Source: an uncultured Spirochaetota bacterium
GTDB taxonomy: Bacteria; Spirochaetota; Spirochaetia; Treponematales; Rectinemataceae
DNA: 53,152 nucleotides
Direction of reading: 5' to 3'
NCBI GenBank assembly: GCA_903821875.1
Contig: CAIJMU010000162.1
Span: 1-53,152, forward strand
Part shown: positions 7,343 to 14,515 of the stretch, piece after piece
How positions within the stretch are numbered: the stretch's first letter is position 1
Layout of the letters: every line of letters starts with the position of its first letter
Notes under the pieces: model-generated
Databases searched by the model: none
What the model saw: only the letters and a program-made list of their open reading frames with translations
What the model was told of the DNA's origin: nothing
Translations under genes and position numbers: made by a program

Positions 7343-7799
7343 ATGAAGCGTGAAATTGACTCAGCATTTCGGCGATCGATTCAGGAAAGGCTCACCTGGA
7401 TAGAGGGGAAATACGGCGTCAGGAATATCTATGCGGTTGAATCAGGATCACGGGCCTGGGGATTCGAATCGGTGGACAGCGGCTATGACATAGGCATTAT
7501 CCATTGTCATCAAGCCAATTGGTACGTGATAGTATATCCCGAAAGGGATGTGATCGAGCTGCCGCCCAAGGGCCTTGATGATTATTTGAGCTGCTTCTCG
7601 ACGAATATGGTGGAGCCATTCGCGATGTGGTACTTGAACTCCTGGCCGAAAAAAAAGAGGAAAGGAGCTTGGCGAACGGCCTCGCATCGAGGCCCTCAAC
7701 ACCTACCTCGAAGATAAGATAGAGTTAATAACAACCAGAATTGCTTTGCTCAGGACTTCGCCCAAACCGGGGAACGCCCAGTTAGATGAGCTTCTCTAG
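7343..7799 (+). pseudogene. YcgL-type nucleotidyltransferase, decayed
   Basis: The first part reads RNIYAVESGSRAWGFESVDSGYD, then ERDVIELP, matching nucleotidyltransferases of the COG3541 family. The metal-binding DSDYD motif has become DSGYD. Homology breaks after about 7580, and the C-terminal family motif (ERPRIEALNTYLEDKIE to LDELL, ending at TAG 7799) is in a different frame after 7676. Most of the middle is deleted. A start with spacing-compatible GGGAGTGAG lies before ATG 7343. Pseudogene by loss of the catalytic Asp, deletion and frameshift. Confidence 0.7.
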
Positions 7800-7941
7800 G
7801 CTATGGTATCCCGAAACGGATTGGCGCCATGACAGCTTGTCTGATATCTACAGATTGCGTCCACGAATCACGACTTTATAGGTCTCCAAACTTGACTCTG
7901 CGGAATTCTTTGGGCACTTTTCATCATGAGAAGGAGCTACA

Positions 7942-8367
7942 ATGATCGATTTCAGTTTTTCCTGGCTTCCCTTTGTCGTAGTCGCCCTCGTCAATTTCTT
8001 CCTGAGCTGGCTCTATTACTCACCCGCGGTACCCTGGTTCAAGGCTTGGCAGATCGGGACCGGGATGGACCCGGACAAGAAGGAGATGACCGAGGCTGAA
8101 AAGAGGGCCATGCCCCGCCTTATGGGCAGCGCCTTTGTCGCTACCCTTCTGTTCTCCTATTTCCTTCAGGTCGTGGTACACAGCTTCAAGGCTGCCGACT
8201 TCGCAAGCGGCGCTCTCGCGGGCCTCGTGGTCTGGCTCGGATTCGCGGTTACCCATAGCCTCAACACGCAGTTCGAAGGCCGGAAGCCGATAGTGTTAGT
8301 TATAAACAACGTCCTGTACCTCGCAACCTACGTTGTCTTCGGCGGGATCGTCGCCGTCTGGAAGTGA
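7942..8367 (+). CDS. DUF1761 membrane protein
   Basis: A 141-residue protein with four predicted membrane segments (about 7-25, 75-95, 100-120 and 122-140) and the DUF1761 pattern FFLSWLYYSP...W. AAGGAGC precedes the ATG by 6 bases. The function of the family is unknown. It looks intact, unlike its neighbours, and its stop overlaps the Shine-Dalgarno of the AHSA1-like fragment that follows 8 bases later. Confidence 0.8.
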   Translation: MIDFSFSWLPFVVVALVNFFLSWLYYSPAVPWFKAWQIGTGMDPDKKEMTEAEKRAMPRLMGSAFVATLLFSYFLQVVVHSFKAADFASGALAGLVVWLGFAVTHSLNTQFEGRKPIVLVINNVLYLATYVVFGGIVAVWK

Positions 8368-8374
8368 GGACCTG

Positions 8375-8575
8375 ATGTCGGCAAACAGGATCATCGTGGA
8401 GACCGTAGTGGCGGCACGCCTCGCAACTGTCTGGGACTGTTGGACCAATCCCTTGCACATCACGAAGTGGACCTTTGCCTCCCCCGACTGGCACGCGCCC
8501 CGTGCGACGAATGACCTCAGGACGGGGGGGAGCTTCAGCACAAGGATGGCAGCGAACCTGCTGCCATCATCCTGA
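8375..8575 (+). pseudogene. AHSA1/SRPBCC-family protein, N-terminal fragment
   Basis: The 66-residue frame reads IIVETVVAARLATVWDCWTNPLHITKW, then SPDWHAPRATNDLRTGGSFSTRM, the N-terminal third of an AHSA1-type START-like protein (normally about 140-160 residues). After FSTRM the reading frame leaves the family and stops. It retains a Shine-Dalgarno (GTGAGGA). It is likely a truncated relic cotranscribed with the DUF1761 gene. Confidence 0.65.
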
Positions 8576-8623
8576 CCTCGGGATAAAACGCTGAGAGAAG
8601 GGTATGGTTTTCTTCTTTTCCGT

Positions 8624-8653
8624 ACGTACGCATTTCAAGAAAGCCACGTACGC
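8624..8653 (+). promoter_or_regulatory. Paired ACGTACGC boxes, probable antitoxin operator
   Basis: ACGTACGC occurs at 8624-8631 and again at 8646-8653, 22 bases apart, that is two helical turns on the same DNA face. They lie just upstream of the Phd-type antitoxin gene. Such sites are where Phd/YefM antitoxins normally bind to autoregulate. The role is inferred from position and spacing. Confidence 0.5.
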
Positions 8654-8679
8654 GATACCCTGTTGAAAGGGAGGCGTCC

Positions 8680-8865
8680 ATGACACTCACTGCAAGCAGA
8701 CTCAGTCAAAACCTCTATGCCATCCTCGACCAGGTGCTCGCCACGGGGGAACCTGTGGAAATAGAGCGGAACGGGAGACGTCTCCTTATCCAAGCTGAGC
8801 ATCCGGGCAGCATCTGGGATCGGCTGGAAGTTCGCGAATGCTCCGTCGGGGCCGTGAAGAACTAG
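8680..8865 (+). CDS. Phd/YefM-type antitoxin, C-terminus frameshifted
   Basis: MTLTASRLSQNLYAILDQVLATGEPVEIERNGRRLLI is the Phd-fold DNA-binding domain, preceded by AAAGGGAGG. The frame stops at TAG 8863 after RECSVGAVKN. The family's usual toxin-binding tail, here EELVHMDWSEEWRGQDLP, is present immediately downstream in another frame and ends at TGA 8912. So one or two bases have been lost or gained near 8850-8858. If this is real, the antitoxin would still bind DNA but not neutralise the toxin properly. If it is a sequencing error, the gene runs to 8912 and overlaps the toxin. Confidence 0.75.
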   Translation: MTLTASRLSQNLYAILDQVLATGEPVEIERNGRRLLIQAEHPGSIWDRLEVRECSVGAVKN

Positions 8866-8887
8866 TCCATATGGATTGGTCCGAAGA

Positions 8888-9286
8888 ATGGAGAGGGCAG
8901 GACCTGCCTTGATTCTCCTCGATACCCATGCCCTCGTATGGCTCTATGAAGGGCGTAGGGAGATGTTCCCACCGCTCGCCGGGCACCTGATCGAAGCCGA
9001 GCCCCTGGCAGTTTCTCCGATGGCTTTGCTCGAGTTGCGCTATCTCTTCGAGATCGGGGGGATCAAGGTCCAGGCTGACGATATTTTCGATCACCTGCAT
9101 CGACGCGCCGGTCTCGTCGAGGACAATTCCCTGTTCTCCAAGGTCGTCCGGCGGGCCTACGGACTTGCCTGGACCCGCGACCCCTTCGACCGGCTCATCG
9201 TAGCGCAGGCAGAGTGCGCCGATGTCCGCCTCCTGACCAAAGACCTCACAATACAGAGACATTTTTCAAAGGCGATATGGGACTAG
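8888..9286 (+). CDS. PIN-domain RNase toxin (VapC-like), partner of the Phd-type antitoxin
   Basis: PIN nuclease motifs are ILLDTHALVWLY (first Asp), LLELRYL (Glu) and DPFDRLIVAQA (third acidic site). ATG 8888 gives 132 residues. A TTG at 8909, overlapping the antitoxin's out-of-frame stop as TTGA and placing ILLDTHAL right at the N-terminus, is the start most like the family. It likely cleaves RNA. The toxin appears intact while its antitoxin is shifted, which is an unusual combination. Confidence 0.8.
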   Translation: MERAGPALILLDTHALVWLYEGRREMFPPLAGHLIEAEPLAVSPMALLELRYLFEIGGIKVQADDIFDHLHRRAGLVEDNSLFSKVVRRAYGLAWTRDPFDRLIVAQAECADVRLLTKDLTIQRHFSKAIWD

Positions 9287-9379
9287 TCTCTCGAGGCGAA
9301 GGGCTGGACGCGCTATTATGAGAGAACCTTCCCAACGCGGAAGCTCTCCCGATGTATGCCAAGCAACAAGGAGGCCACC

Positions 9380-9808
9380 ATGACCAGATTCATTCTCGGG
9401 ACCCTGGGATTCATCGCCGTCGTTGTCGGCTGTATCGTGCTCGAGGGAGGCAATCCCGTCGCCTACCTCATGTTCACGCCGGCGATAATCGCCCTTGTGG
9501 TGCCCTTTCTCGCGATGATGGCCGTCTGGCCGATGAGGGAGTGGATCACTGCCTGGAAGGACGCCTTCGCAGCCGAGAAGACTCCGACAGCGGCTGCCTC
9601 CTCGGCCCTCTGGGCCTTTGTGGAGAAGGCTACCTACGCTGCGGCTGCCATCGGTACCTTCGCGGGAATCATCCTCACGATCGCAAACCTCAGGGAACTG
9701 TCCGAGCTCGGTAAGCCACTGGCGGCATGCCTCCTCTGCCTCTTCTACTCCGCCGTCATCGGCCTGGTCTGTCGCATCCTCCGCGCACGGGTGGAGCGGA
9801 AGCGTTGA
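9380..9808 (+). CDS. MotA-like small membrane protein
   Basis: 142 residues; ATG 9380 is preceded by AAGGAGG. Membrane segments are at about 4-22, 30-52, 85-107 and 115-135. The N-terminus (FIAVVVGCIVLEGGNPVAYL...PAIIALVVPFLA) and the C-terminal pattern resemble the membrane part of MotA/ExbB-type proton-channel subunits. The protein is far too short and lacks the cytoplasmic domain of MotA. No MotB-like partner is adjacent. Treated as a divergent membrane protein of unknown role. Confidence 0.55.
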   Translation: MTRFILGTLGFIAVVVGCIVLEGGNPVAYLMFTPAIIALVVPFLAMMAVWPMREWITAWKDAFAAEKTPTAAASSALWAFVEKATYAAAAIGTFAGIILTIANLRELSELGKPLAACLLCLFYSAVIGLVCRILRARVERKR

Positions 9809-9879
9809 TAGGCTGGGACGCTGGGAAGCTGGGATGCATGACTGCAACTCTTCGTGGGTAGTGAAATAAGTCAGATTCA

Positions 9880-9911
9880 CTATTGATATCATAGCTTTTA
9901 TAGTATATCAT
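9880..9911 (+). promoter_or_regulatory. AT-rich candidate Rrf2/CymR operator and promoter
   Basis: An AT-rich island in otherwise high-GC DNA starts CTATTGATATCATAG and ends TATAGTATATCAT, with imperfect dyad symmetry (ATATCATA / TATAGTATAT). It lies 53 bases before the Rrf2-family gene. A closely similar element, also opening CTATTGAT and containing CTATAGATTTGAT, overlaps the cysK promoter at 14458-14492. A shared regulator is inferred. Confidence 0.45.
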
Positions 9912-9963
9912 CTGCTCGAATGCAGCTTCTGCAATGCACCCATCCTTTGCTACAGTGCGAGAC

Positions 9964-10401
9964 ATGCGTATTTCTACACGCCTACAGTTCGGGCTTCGGA
10001 TCCTCTGCCAGCTAGCCCTGGCCAGGAATGCCCGCCCCCTCCAGCTCGGCGAAATCGGCGAGCGCGAGGGCATTTCGGAAAAATATCTAGGCCAGATCAT
10101 GCTCGGTCTCCGCTCCGGAAAGCTGGTAGATGCGGTCAGGGGCTCGCAGGGGGGTTATTTTCTGGCCCGCCCACCAGCCTCGATCAGCGTCCTTGATCTC
10201 GTTACCAGCCTGGACCGCGAACTCCTTGAGTTGGATGAGGGCAGCGAGGATGGGAGCGCGAGCGGCAGCACCAGGGGAGCTTCCAGCGAGGCCTGGAAAC
10301 GGCTCCGGGTAGCGATGGAGGAGAGCCTCAGGGCCATCACACTTGAGGAACTCGCGAGGGACGTAGAAGCCCGGCGCGGAACAAGCGACTTTACGATATG
10401 A
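9964..10401 (+). CDS. Rrf2-family transcriptional regulator, CymR-like
   Basis: A 145-residue regulator with the Rrf2 winged-helix (STRLQFGLRILCQLAL, then ISEKYLGQIMLGLRSGKLVDAVRGSQGGYFLA). ATG 9964 was chosen because the domain begins there. The loop that in IscR or NsrR holds three Cys ligands is instead acidic and Ser/Gly-rich with no cysteine, so it is not an iron-sulfur sensor. That is the state of CymR, which represses cysteine-synthesis genes and works together with CysK. It sits directly before a Cys/Met-metabolism enzyme and a short distance before cysK, which supports such a role. Confidence 0.75.
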   Translation: MRISTRLQFGLRILCQLALARNARPLQLGEIGEREGISEKYLGQIMLGLRSGKLVDAVRGSQGGYFLARPPASISVLDLVTSLDRELLELDEGSEDGSASGSTRGASSEAWKRLRVAMEESLRAITLEELARDVEARRGTSDFTI

Positions 10402-10412
10402 GGGAGGAAGGC

Positions 10413-11573
10413 ATGGACAAGGGGAAGCTTGACTGTAGTCTCGAGACGAGGGTGGTCCACGGTTCGCAGGGCTTCGATCCGGTGACAGGAGCGGTGAGCT
10501 TTCCCATCTATCAGACGGCGACCTTCCGCCACCCAGGGCTCGGGAAGAGCACGGGTTTCGACTACACGCGGCAGGATAACCCTACGCGGAAGGAACTCGA
10601 GGAGACGATGGCCATCCTCGAGTCGGGAAAGCGGGGCTTCGCCTTCAGCACGGGGATGGCCTCCATCACCGCCTGCCTCGACCTCCTGTCCTTTGGCGAC
10701 CACGTCCTGTACTCCGAGGACCTCTACGGCGGCACCTACCGCGTCGCCGAGACGACCTGTGCGCGCCACGGCCTGTCCTTCAACCTCGTGGACACGCGCT
10801 CGCTTTCGGCCGTCGAAGCCGCCTGGAAGCCTTCCACCAAGGCCCTTGTCATCGAAAGCCCCTCCAATCCCATGTCGAGGGTCAGCGACATCCGCGCCCT
10901 GTCAGCCCTGGCGCATACGCGCGGGGCAATCGTCATAGTTGACAACACCTTCCTCACTCCCCTCCTCCAGCGCCCCCTCGAGCTCGGCGCCGACATCGTC
11001 ATCCACTCGGGGACCAAGTTCCTGGCCGGCCACAACGACACCCTGGCAGGCTTCGCCGTAGTCGCCGACACCAGCCTCGGGGAGAGGCTCTTCGAGATCC
11101 AGCGCACGACCGGCGGAGTCCTGGCGCCCTTCGATTCCTGGCTTCTCCTCCGTGGCATCAAGACCCTCGCCGTCAGGGTCGAGAAGCAGGAACGGAACGC
11201 CCACGCCATCGCCACCTGGCTTGCGAAGCGGCCCGAGGTCGCTGCACTCCACTACGCTGGCTCGCCAGACCATCCCCAGCGGGCCCTGTCGGAATCGCAG
11301 TCATCCGGCTTCGGTTCAATGATGGCCTTTACCCTGCGCGATAAAGAGCTTGTTGGTCCCATCCTCGAGCGCGTTCGCGTGATTACCTACGCGGAGAGCC
11401 TCGGCGGCGTGGAGAGCCTTATCACCTATCCCATCCTCCAGACCCACGCCTCGACGCCCAAGGAACTCCGCGATCGCCTGGGCGTGGATGAGGGCCTGCT
11501 TAGGCTTTCGGTGGGCATCGAGGCGGCGGCCGACCTCATCGCTGACCTCGAGCAGGCCTTTACGGGCAGGTAG
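10413..11573 (+). CDS. Cys/Met-metabolism PLP enzyme (cystathionine gamma-synthase/lyase type)
   Basis: A 386-residue member of the trans-sulfuration PLP family. Seen: YTRQDNPT, GFAFSTGMASI (cofactor phosphate site), VDNTFLTP, and the Schiff-base lysine in HSGTKFLAGHND (K202). The ATG at 10413 has GGAGGAAG close upstream; an earlier ATG at 10398 overlaps the end of the regulator gene. It may make cystathionine or homocysteine from an O-acylhomoserine, or cleave cystathionine. Sequence alone does not settle which. The link to the CymR-like gene and cysK points to sulfur-amino-acid interconversion. Confidence 0.85.
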   Translation: MDKGKLDCSLETRVVHGSQGFDPVTGAVSFPIYQTATFRHPGLGKSTGFDYTRQDNPTRKELEETMAILESGKRGFAFSTGMASITACLDLLSFGDHVLYSEDLYGGTYRVAETTCARHGLSFNLVDTRSLSAVEAAWKPSTKALVIESPSNPMSRVSDIRALSALAHTRGAIVIVDNTFLTPLLQRPLELGADIVIHSGTKFLAGHNDTLAGFAVVADTSLGERLFEIQRTTGGVLAPFDSWLLLRGIKTLAVRVEKQERNAHAIATWLAKRPEVAALHYAGSPDHPQRALSESQSSGFGSMMAFTLRDKELVGPILERVRVITYAESLGGVESLITYPILQTHASTPKELRDRLGVDEGLLRLSVGIEAAADLIADLEQAFTGR

Positions 11574-11578
11574 GATGA

Positions 11579-12124
11579 ATGCCGGAAACCAGTGGGGGCG
11601 AACTGCTGCAACGGGAAGACGTACTCGTGCGGACTGTCGAATATGGCGGGTATACAAAAGCTGAATTACTGGCCCAAATGCAGGCTGCTTCGATCATGCT
11701 CAATGAAAATGCTCGCATCCTTTTTTCCAGCCAGCTCTTCGAGACCGCCGCCTCAAGGCAGTCGGCATCAGTTGTCGAAATGTCGGTTGCCGATCTAGGC
11801 TTCCCCGAGGGGGCCTCGTTTCCTGAGATGCTGGAGCGGGCACAGGAGTTGGGACTGTCGGCATGTCCCCTTGAATTAGGTCCGTATTTTCGGCTGCGCT
11901 ACCTCGATCAAAGGGAACACGCGGAAATACGCAAGAACAGGGCGCCCGCAGGTTCAGTAACAATTATGTCTATCCCATTGTCGGATTCCGATGATTTCCC
12001 CAAGGGCTTCTACCTGCGGAGGATCGACGGTGCATTATGGCTGCGCGGCTACACCTGCGACATGGAGCATGTATGGGATCCTGCCGACAGGGTCGCATTC
12101 AGGATATCAGCGTCGAGCGTCTAG
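11579..12124 (+). CDS. Conserved uncharacterised protein, sometimes mislabelled helicase
   Basis: 181 residues. It contains a run of motifs I recognise from a small bacterial family: GGYTKAELLAQM, VADLGFPEGA, LGLSACPLELGPYFRLRYLDQ, and GFYLRRIDGALWLRGYTCDMEHVWDP. Members are sometimes annotated as helicases, but no Walker A or helicase motif is present here. No membrane segments or signal peptide. It starts 5 bases after the PLP-enzyme stop and probably shares its transcript. Function unknown. Confidence 0.7.
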   Translation: MPETSGGELLQREDVLVRTVEYGGYTKAELLAQMQAASIMLNENARILFSSQLFETAASRQSASVVEMSVADLGFPEGASFPEMLERAQELGLSACPLELGPYFRLRYLDQREHAEIRKNRAPAGSVTIMSIPLSDSDDFPKGFYLRRIDGALWLRGYTCDMEHVWDPADRVAFRISASSV

Positions 12125-12156
12125 CTGGCGAGTCCGATCCTCAGTAGTTTCCCTGC

Positions 12157-12432
12157 ATGGACCAGATTCGTCTAAAAGCTGATTTCGCGGTTTCCGCAAC
12201 GGACCTCTACCAGGCCTGGCTCGATCCAGGTGCGCGCATCCTGCAAAGCTGGAGGACCACGGATTTTGCCGAGGACCAGGCCGATACGCTGCTCGAGCTG
12301 ACCCTGCAGGACACTACCAGCGGATGCACGCTCACCCTCGTCAACAATGGCTTTCCGGCAGGGCAGGTTGACGAGTGCCGACGGGGCTGGGAGGAATAGT
12401 ATCTCAAGCCTATGAAGGCTTACTTCGGCTAG
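12157..12432 (+). pseudogene. SRPBCC/AHSA1-like gene with internal deletion and in-frame stop
   Basis: The frame starts MDQIRLKADFAVSATDLYQAWLDP and then jumps to ILQSWRTTDFAEDQADTLLEL, skipping about 25-30 residues normally between them. At 12397 a TAG interrupts the family's C-terminal motif GWEE-Y-LKPMKAYFG, which continues in frame to a second TAG at 12430. So two independent lesions are visible. It is not the same gene as the AHSA1 fragment at 8375. Confidence 0.75.
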
Positions 12433-12542
12433 CCTCGCCGTCTGCGGTCAGGCGAATGATGCGAACCAGTCTGGGCGAGCCCCTCCCCTTCCCTGCCAGA
12501 CTTCTTTGCATGTTTCACTTTTTTCGCGCACCGAACTCTTCC

Positions 12543-12572
12543 TTGACATCAAGGCATCAGTCGCCCTATGCT
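12543..12572 (+). promoter_or_regulatory. Promoter for vapBC, apparently leaderless
   Basis: TTGACA at 12543-12548 and TATGCT at 12567-12572 with an 18-base spacer. Only 7 bases separate the -10 element from ATG 12580, and there is no Shine-Dalgarno. The transcript should start at or beside the A of the ATG. Confidence 0.6.
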
Positions 12573-12579
12573 TTGATGT

Positions 12580-12825
12580 ATGAGAACCACCTTGACCCTT
12601 GAAGACGATGTGTCAGTACTGCTCGCACAGCGACAGGAGGCTCTGAAAATAACCCTGAAGGATGCCGTTAACCTAGCCTTGCGCCGCGGCCTTACCGAGG
12701 AAGTCCAAGAGTCCGCCGGGGTCCCCTATTGCACTCCGACAGTTTCGCTGGGAAAACCACTGCTCACCAATCTCGACAAGGTAGCCGAGCTGCTCGCAGT
12801 CGCCGAAGGCGAGGGATTTGCGTGA
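12580..12825 (+). CDS. VapB-type antitoxin (ribbon-helix-helix)
   Basis: 81 residues beginning MRTTLTLEDDVSVLLAQRQEALKITLKDAVNLALRRGL, a MetJ/Arc-like fold typical of VapB antitoxins of this class. The C-terminal part (PYCTPTVSLGKPLLTNLDKVAELLA) is the expected toxin-wrapping tail. The stop TGA overlaps the toxin's GTG start (GTGA). It lacks a ribosome binding site, consistent with leaderless translation. Confidence 0.85.
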   Translation: MRTTLTLEDDVSVLLAQRQEALKITLKDAVNLALRRGLTEEVQESAGVPYCTPTVSLGKPLLTNLDKVAELLAVAEGEGFA

Positions 12826-13250
12826 TCCTGGTCGATGCAAACCTCCTCGTGTACGCGGTTGTCAAGGAAATGCCCCAGCATGCAGCCGCCAAAACCTGGC
12901 TCGATGGACGCATCAACGACTTTGCTCCAGTAGGGCTACCCTGGCCCTCGCTCTTGGCCTTTCTTCGGCTTACAAGCAACCCGAGGATCTTTTCCCAGCC
13001 GCTTGACCTGGACGCAGCCTGGGACATCGTCCAAGGCTGGCTTGCCTGCCCCAAGGTCTGGGTTCCCAAGGAAACGGAGGACCATGCGGCAATAGTGCGC
13101 CACCTTCTGCACTTCGCCACGCCTGGAGCCAATCTGGTACCAGACCTCCACCTGGCTGCTCTCGCCCTCGGGCACGGCCTGATCGTCTGCTCCACCGATG
13201 CCGATTTCGCGCGATTCAAGCCTGTGCGCTGGGAGAATCCCTTGGGATGA
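12822..13250 (+). CDS. VapC-type PIN-domain toxin
   Basis: 142 residues starting at GTG 12822, which overlaps the antitoxin stop. PIN motifs: ILVDANLLVYAV (first Asp), the PWPSLLAFLRLTSNPRIF helix, LVPDLHLAALALGHGLIVCSTDADF (C-terminal acidic residues). The protein looks complete and the pair looks functional. Confidence 0.88.
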   Translation: MILVDANLLVYAVVKEMPQHAAAKTWLDGRINDFAPVGLPWPSLLAFLRLTSNPRIFSQPLDLDAAWDIVQGWLACPKVWVPKETEDHAAIVRHLLHFATPGANLVPDLHLAALALGHGLIVCSTDADFARFKPVRWENPLG

Positions 13251-13304
13251 TGTGACCTCGCCCGCAGCCGAAACAGGCAGGGGCTAGCCGAAGCAGCACC
13301 TCCT

Positions 13305-13739
13305 TCAAGCCAGAGGATTCACCAGGGTCGCAAAGCCGAAAGCTTCAAAATTCTTGGTGTTGCGGGTGACGAACTCGGTGACGCCGTTGTGAAGGAGGGT
13401 GCGCGCGAGAACGAGATCGAAAATCCGGCGGGCGGGAAAGGCTGGGGCGCTGAGATAGGGCATCGCGGCGCCCATCATCAGTGGCTCCCAGGCGCAACGC
13501 TGCCAGCCTGAGCGGTCGCGATACCAGGCGATGCTCGTAGCCGCATTTTCAGGGCTGAGGGGCTGCTTGAGCACCGAGGGGTTCCGAAGGAGGCGGTAGA
13601 GTTCGAACCAGACCTGATCGGCAACGATCCAGGAAGGACTTTCCTTGAGGGCGGTCTGCACTACTGCCCGGCATGCCCCGTGTTCAGCGCAGTCTTCGTT
13701 GATGGCATAGAGGAGGATGTTTGTGTCGAGGCTTTTCAC
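13305..13739 (-). CDS. PIN-domain toxin (VapC-like)
   Basis: 144 residues. SLDTNILLYAINED holds the first Asp, VWFELYRLLRNP the Glu, and RRIFDLVLARTLLHNGVTEFVTRNTKNF the C-terminal acidic/Asn site of PIN RNases. It overlaps the stop of its antitoxin by 4 bases (GTGA/ATGA style) on the minus strand. It stands tail to tail with the vapBC pair at 12580-13250, with 54 bases between. Confidence 0.85.
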   Translation of the reverse strand: MKSLDTNILLYAINEDCAEHGACRAVVQTALKESPSWIVADQVWFELYRLLRNPSVLKQPLSPENAATSIAWYRDRSGWQRCAWEPLMMGAAMPYLSAPAFPARRIFDLVLARTLLHNGVTEFVTRNTKNFEAFGFATLVNPLA

Positions 13740-13975
13740 GAGCCAGTCCGATCGGCGTTTGCGATATCCCGGAGTTCAGAGGGATCGGCCATCATCGCGC
13801 CGCAGTGGTAGCGCGGCGGCTCCTCGGCGACCGAATCGTTCGATGGACCCTGCCGAGCAAGCCAATAGTCGACCGCAGCCCGTACCAACTCGCTGACCGG
13901 TCGGTCCTGGCTACGAGCAAAGGCCCTAAGCCTTCGGAGTTGTGGCTCAGGGAACAGGATCTGGAGCTTTTCCAT
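13736..13975 (-). CDS. Ribbon-helix-helix antitoxin
   Basis: 79 residues starting MEKLQILFPEPQLRRLRAFARSQDRPVSELVRAAVDYWL, a classical beta-alpha-alpha antitoxin DNA-binding domain. The remaining 40 residues are hydrophilic and would contact the PIN toxin encoded just downstream. No Shine-Dalgarno; a promoter lies 6 bases upstream. Confidence 0.8.
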   Translation of the reverse strand: MEKLQILFPEPQLRRLRAFARSQDRPVSELVRAAVDYWLARQGPSNDSVAEEPPRYHCGAMMADPSELRDIANADRTGS

Positions 13976-13981
13976 GGATAC

Positions 13982-14010
13982 AGCATATGCATGGATGGGG
14001 CAACAGGCAA
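13982..14010 (-). promoter_or_regulatory. Promoter for the minus-strand TA pair, apparently leaderless
   Basis: On the minus strand, TTGCCT and TATGCT are spaced by 17 bases, and TATGCT ends 6 bases before the antitoxin ATG at 13975. The -10 sequence is identical to that of the opposite vapBC pair. Confidence 0.5.
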
Positions 14011-14017
14011 GCGCATT

Positions 14018-14449
14018 TCAATTCACCGGGGCCCATTTCGTTCCGCCACATCGCGGTGGGGCTGGAACATCTCGTGCTTGATTTTCGATTCGAAGACCTT
14101 CCGCGCAGGGGTCCATAGATGTCGTCCCTGAAGATCTTCTTTCCTCCCACACCCAGGAAATCGAGGGGGCTTCTGTAATCCTTCGCGCAGGTTTCGCCAA
14201 GGCGAAGCGTGAGGGAATCGATCTGTAGGTCGAGGACCTCTGAATCGCAGGCCTCGTCGGAGAGAACCTCGACGAGACGTTTTCGACGGTCCAGTGATGG
14301 CCTGGCAAATTCCGTTCGAGGAAACCAACGTACTGTCGAGTGACACTCTCGTCGCCCTTCGGACTCCCTGCGTCCACGCACCAGGGTCTATAGCCCCAGA
14401 GTTCGAGGCTCACTTCCTTGCCCCGGAAGCCGTGGCCGGGACTTGACAC
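14018..14449 (-). pseudogene. Unidentified decayed gene spread over three frames
   Basis: Three overlapping minus-strand frames give what looks like one protein: DESVTRQYVGFLERNLPGHHWTV, then RRKRLVEVLSDEACDSEVLDL...GVGGKKIFRDDIYGPLRG, then KVFESKIKHEMFQPHRDVAERNGP. The frame changes fall near 14280 and 14110. I do not recognise the family. Another reading is that none of these frames is real, but the switch from one protein-like frame to the next argues for a frameshifted gene. Confidence 0.35.
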
Positions 14450-14492
14450 AGAGGCGGCTATTGATTATCTACTATTACTATAGATTTGATAG
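14443..14492 (+). promoter_or_regulatory. cysK: cysK promoter overlapped by an AT-rich operator candidate
   Basis: TTGACA at 14443-14448 and TATCTA at 14466-14471 with a 17-base spacer. The element opening CTATTGATTATCTAC and containing CTATAGATTTGATAG (14458-14492) covers the -10 and start region and resembles the site upstream of the Rrf2-family gene. Binding here would block RNA polymerase, so repression is the expected mode. Confidence 0.6.
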
Positions 14493-14515
14493 TCTTTACA
14501 CCGGAGGAAACTGAC

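Noticed and set aside
9380-9808. True flagellar motA
   Set aside because: Only about half the normal length, no cytoplasmic motor-binding domain and no motB next to it.
11579-12124. Helicase annotation
   Set aside because: No Walker A, Walker B or other helicase motif is present; the name probably comes from propagated annotation.
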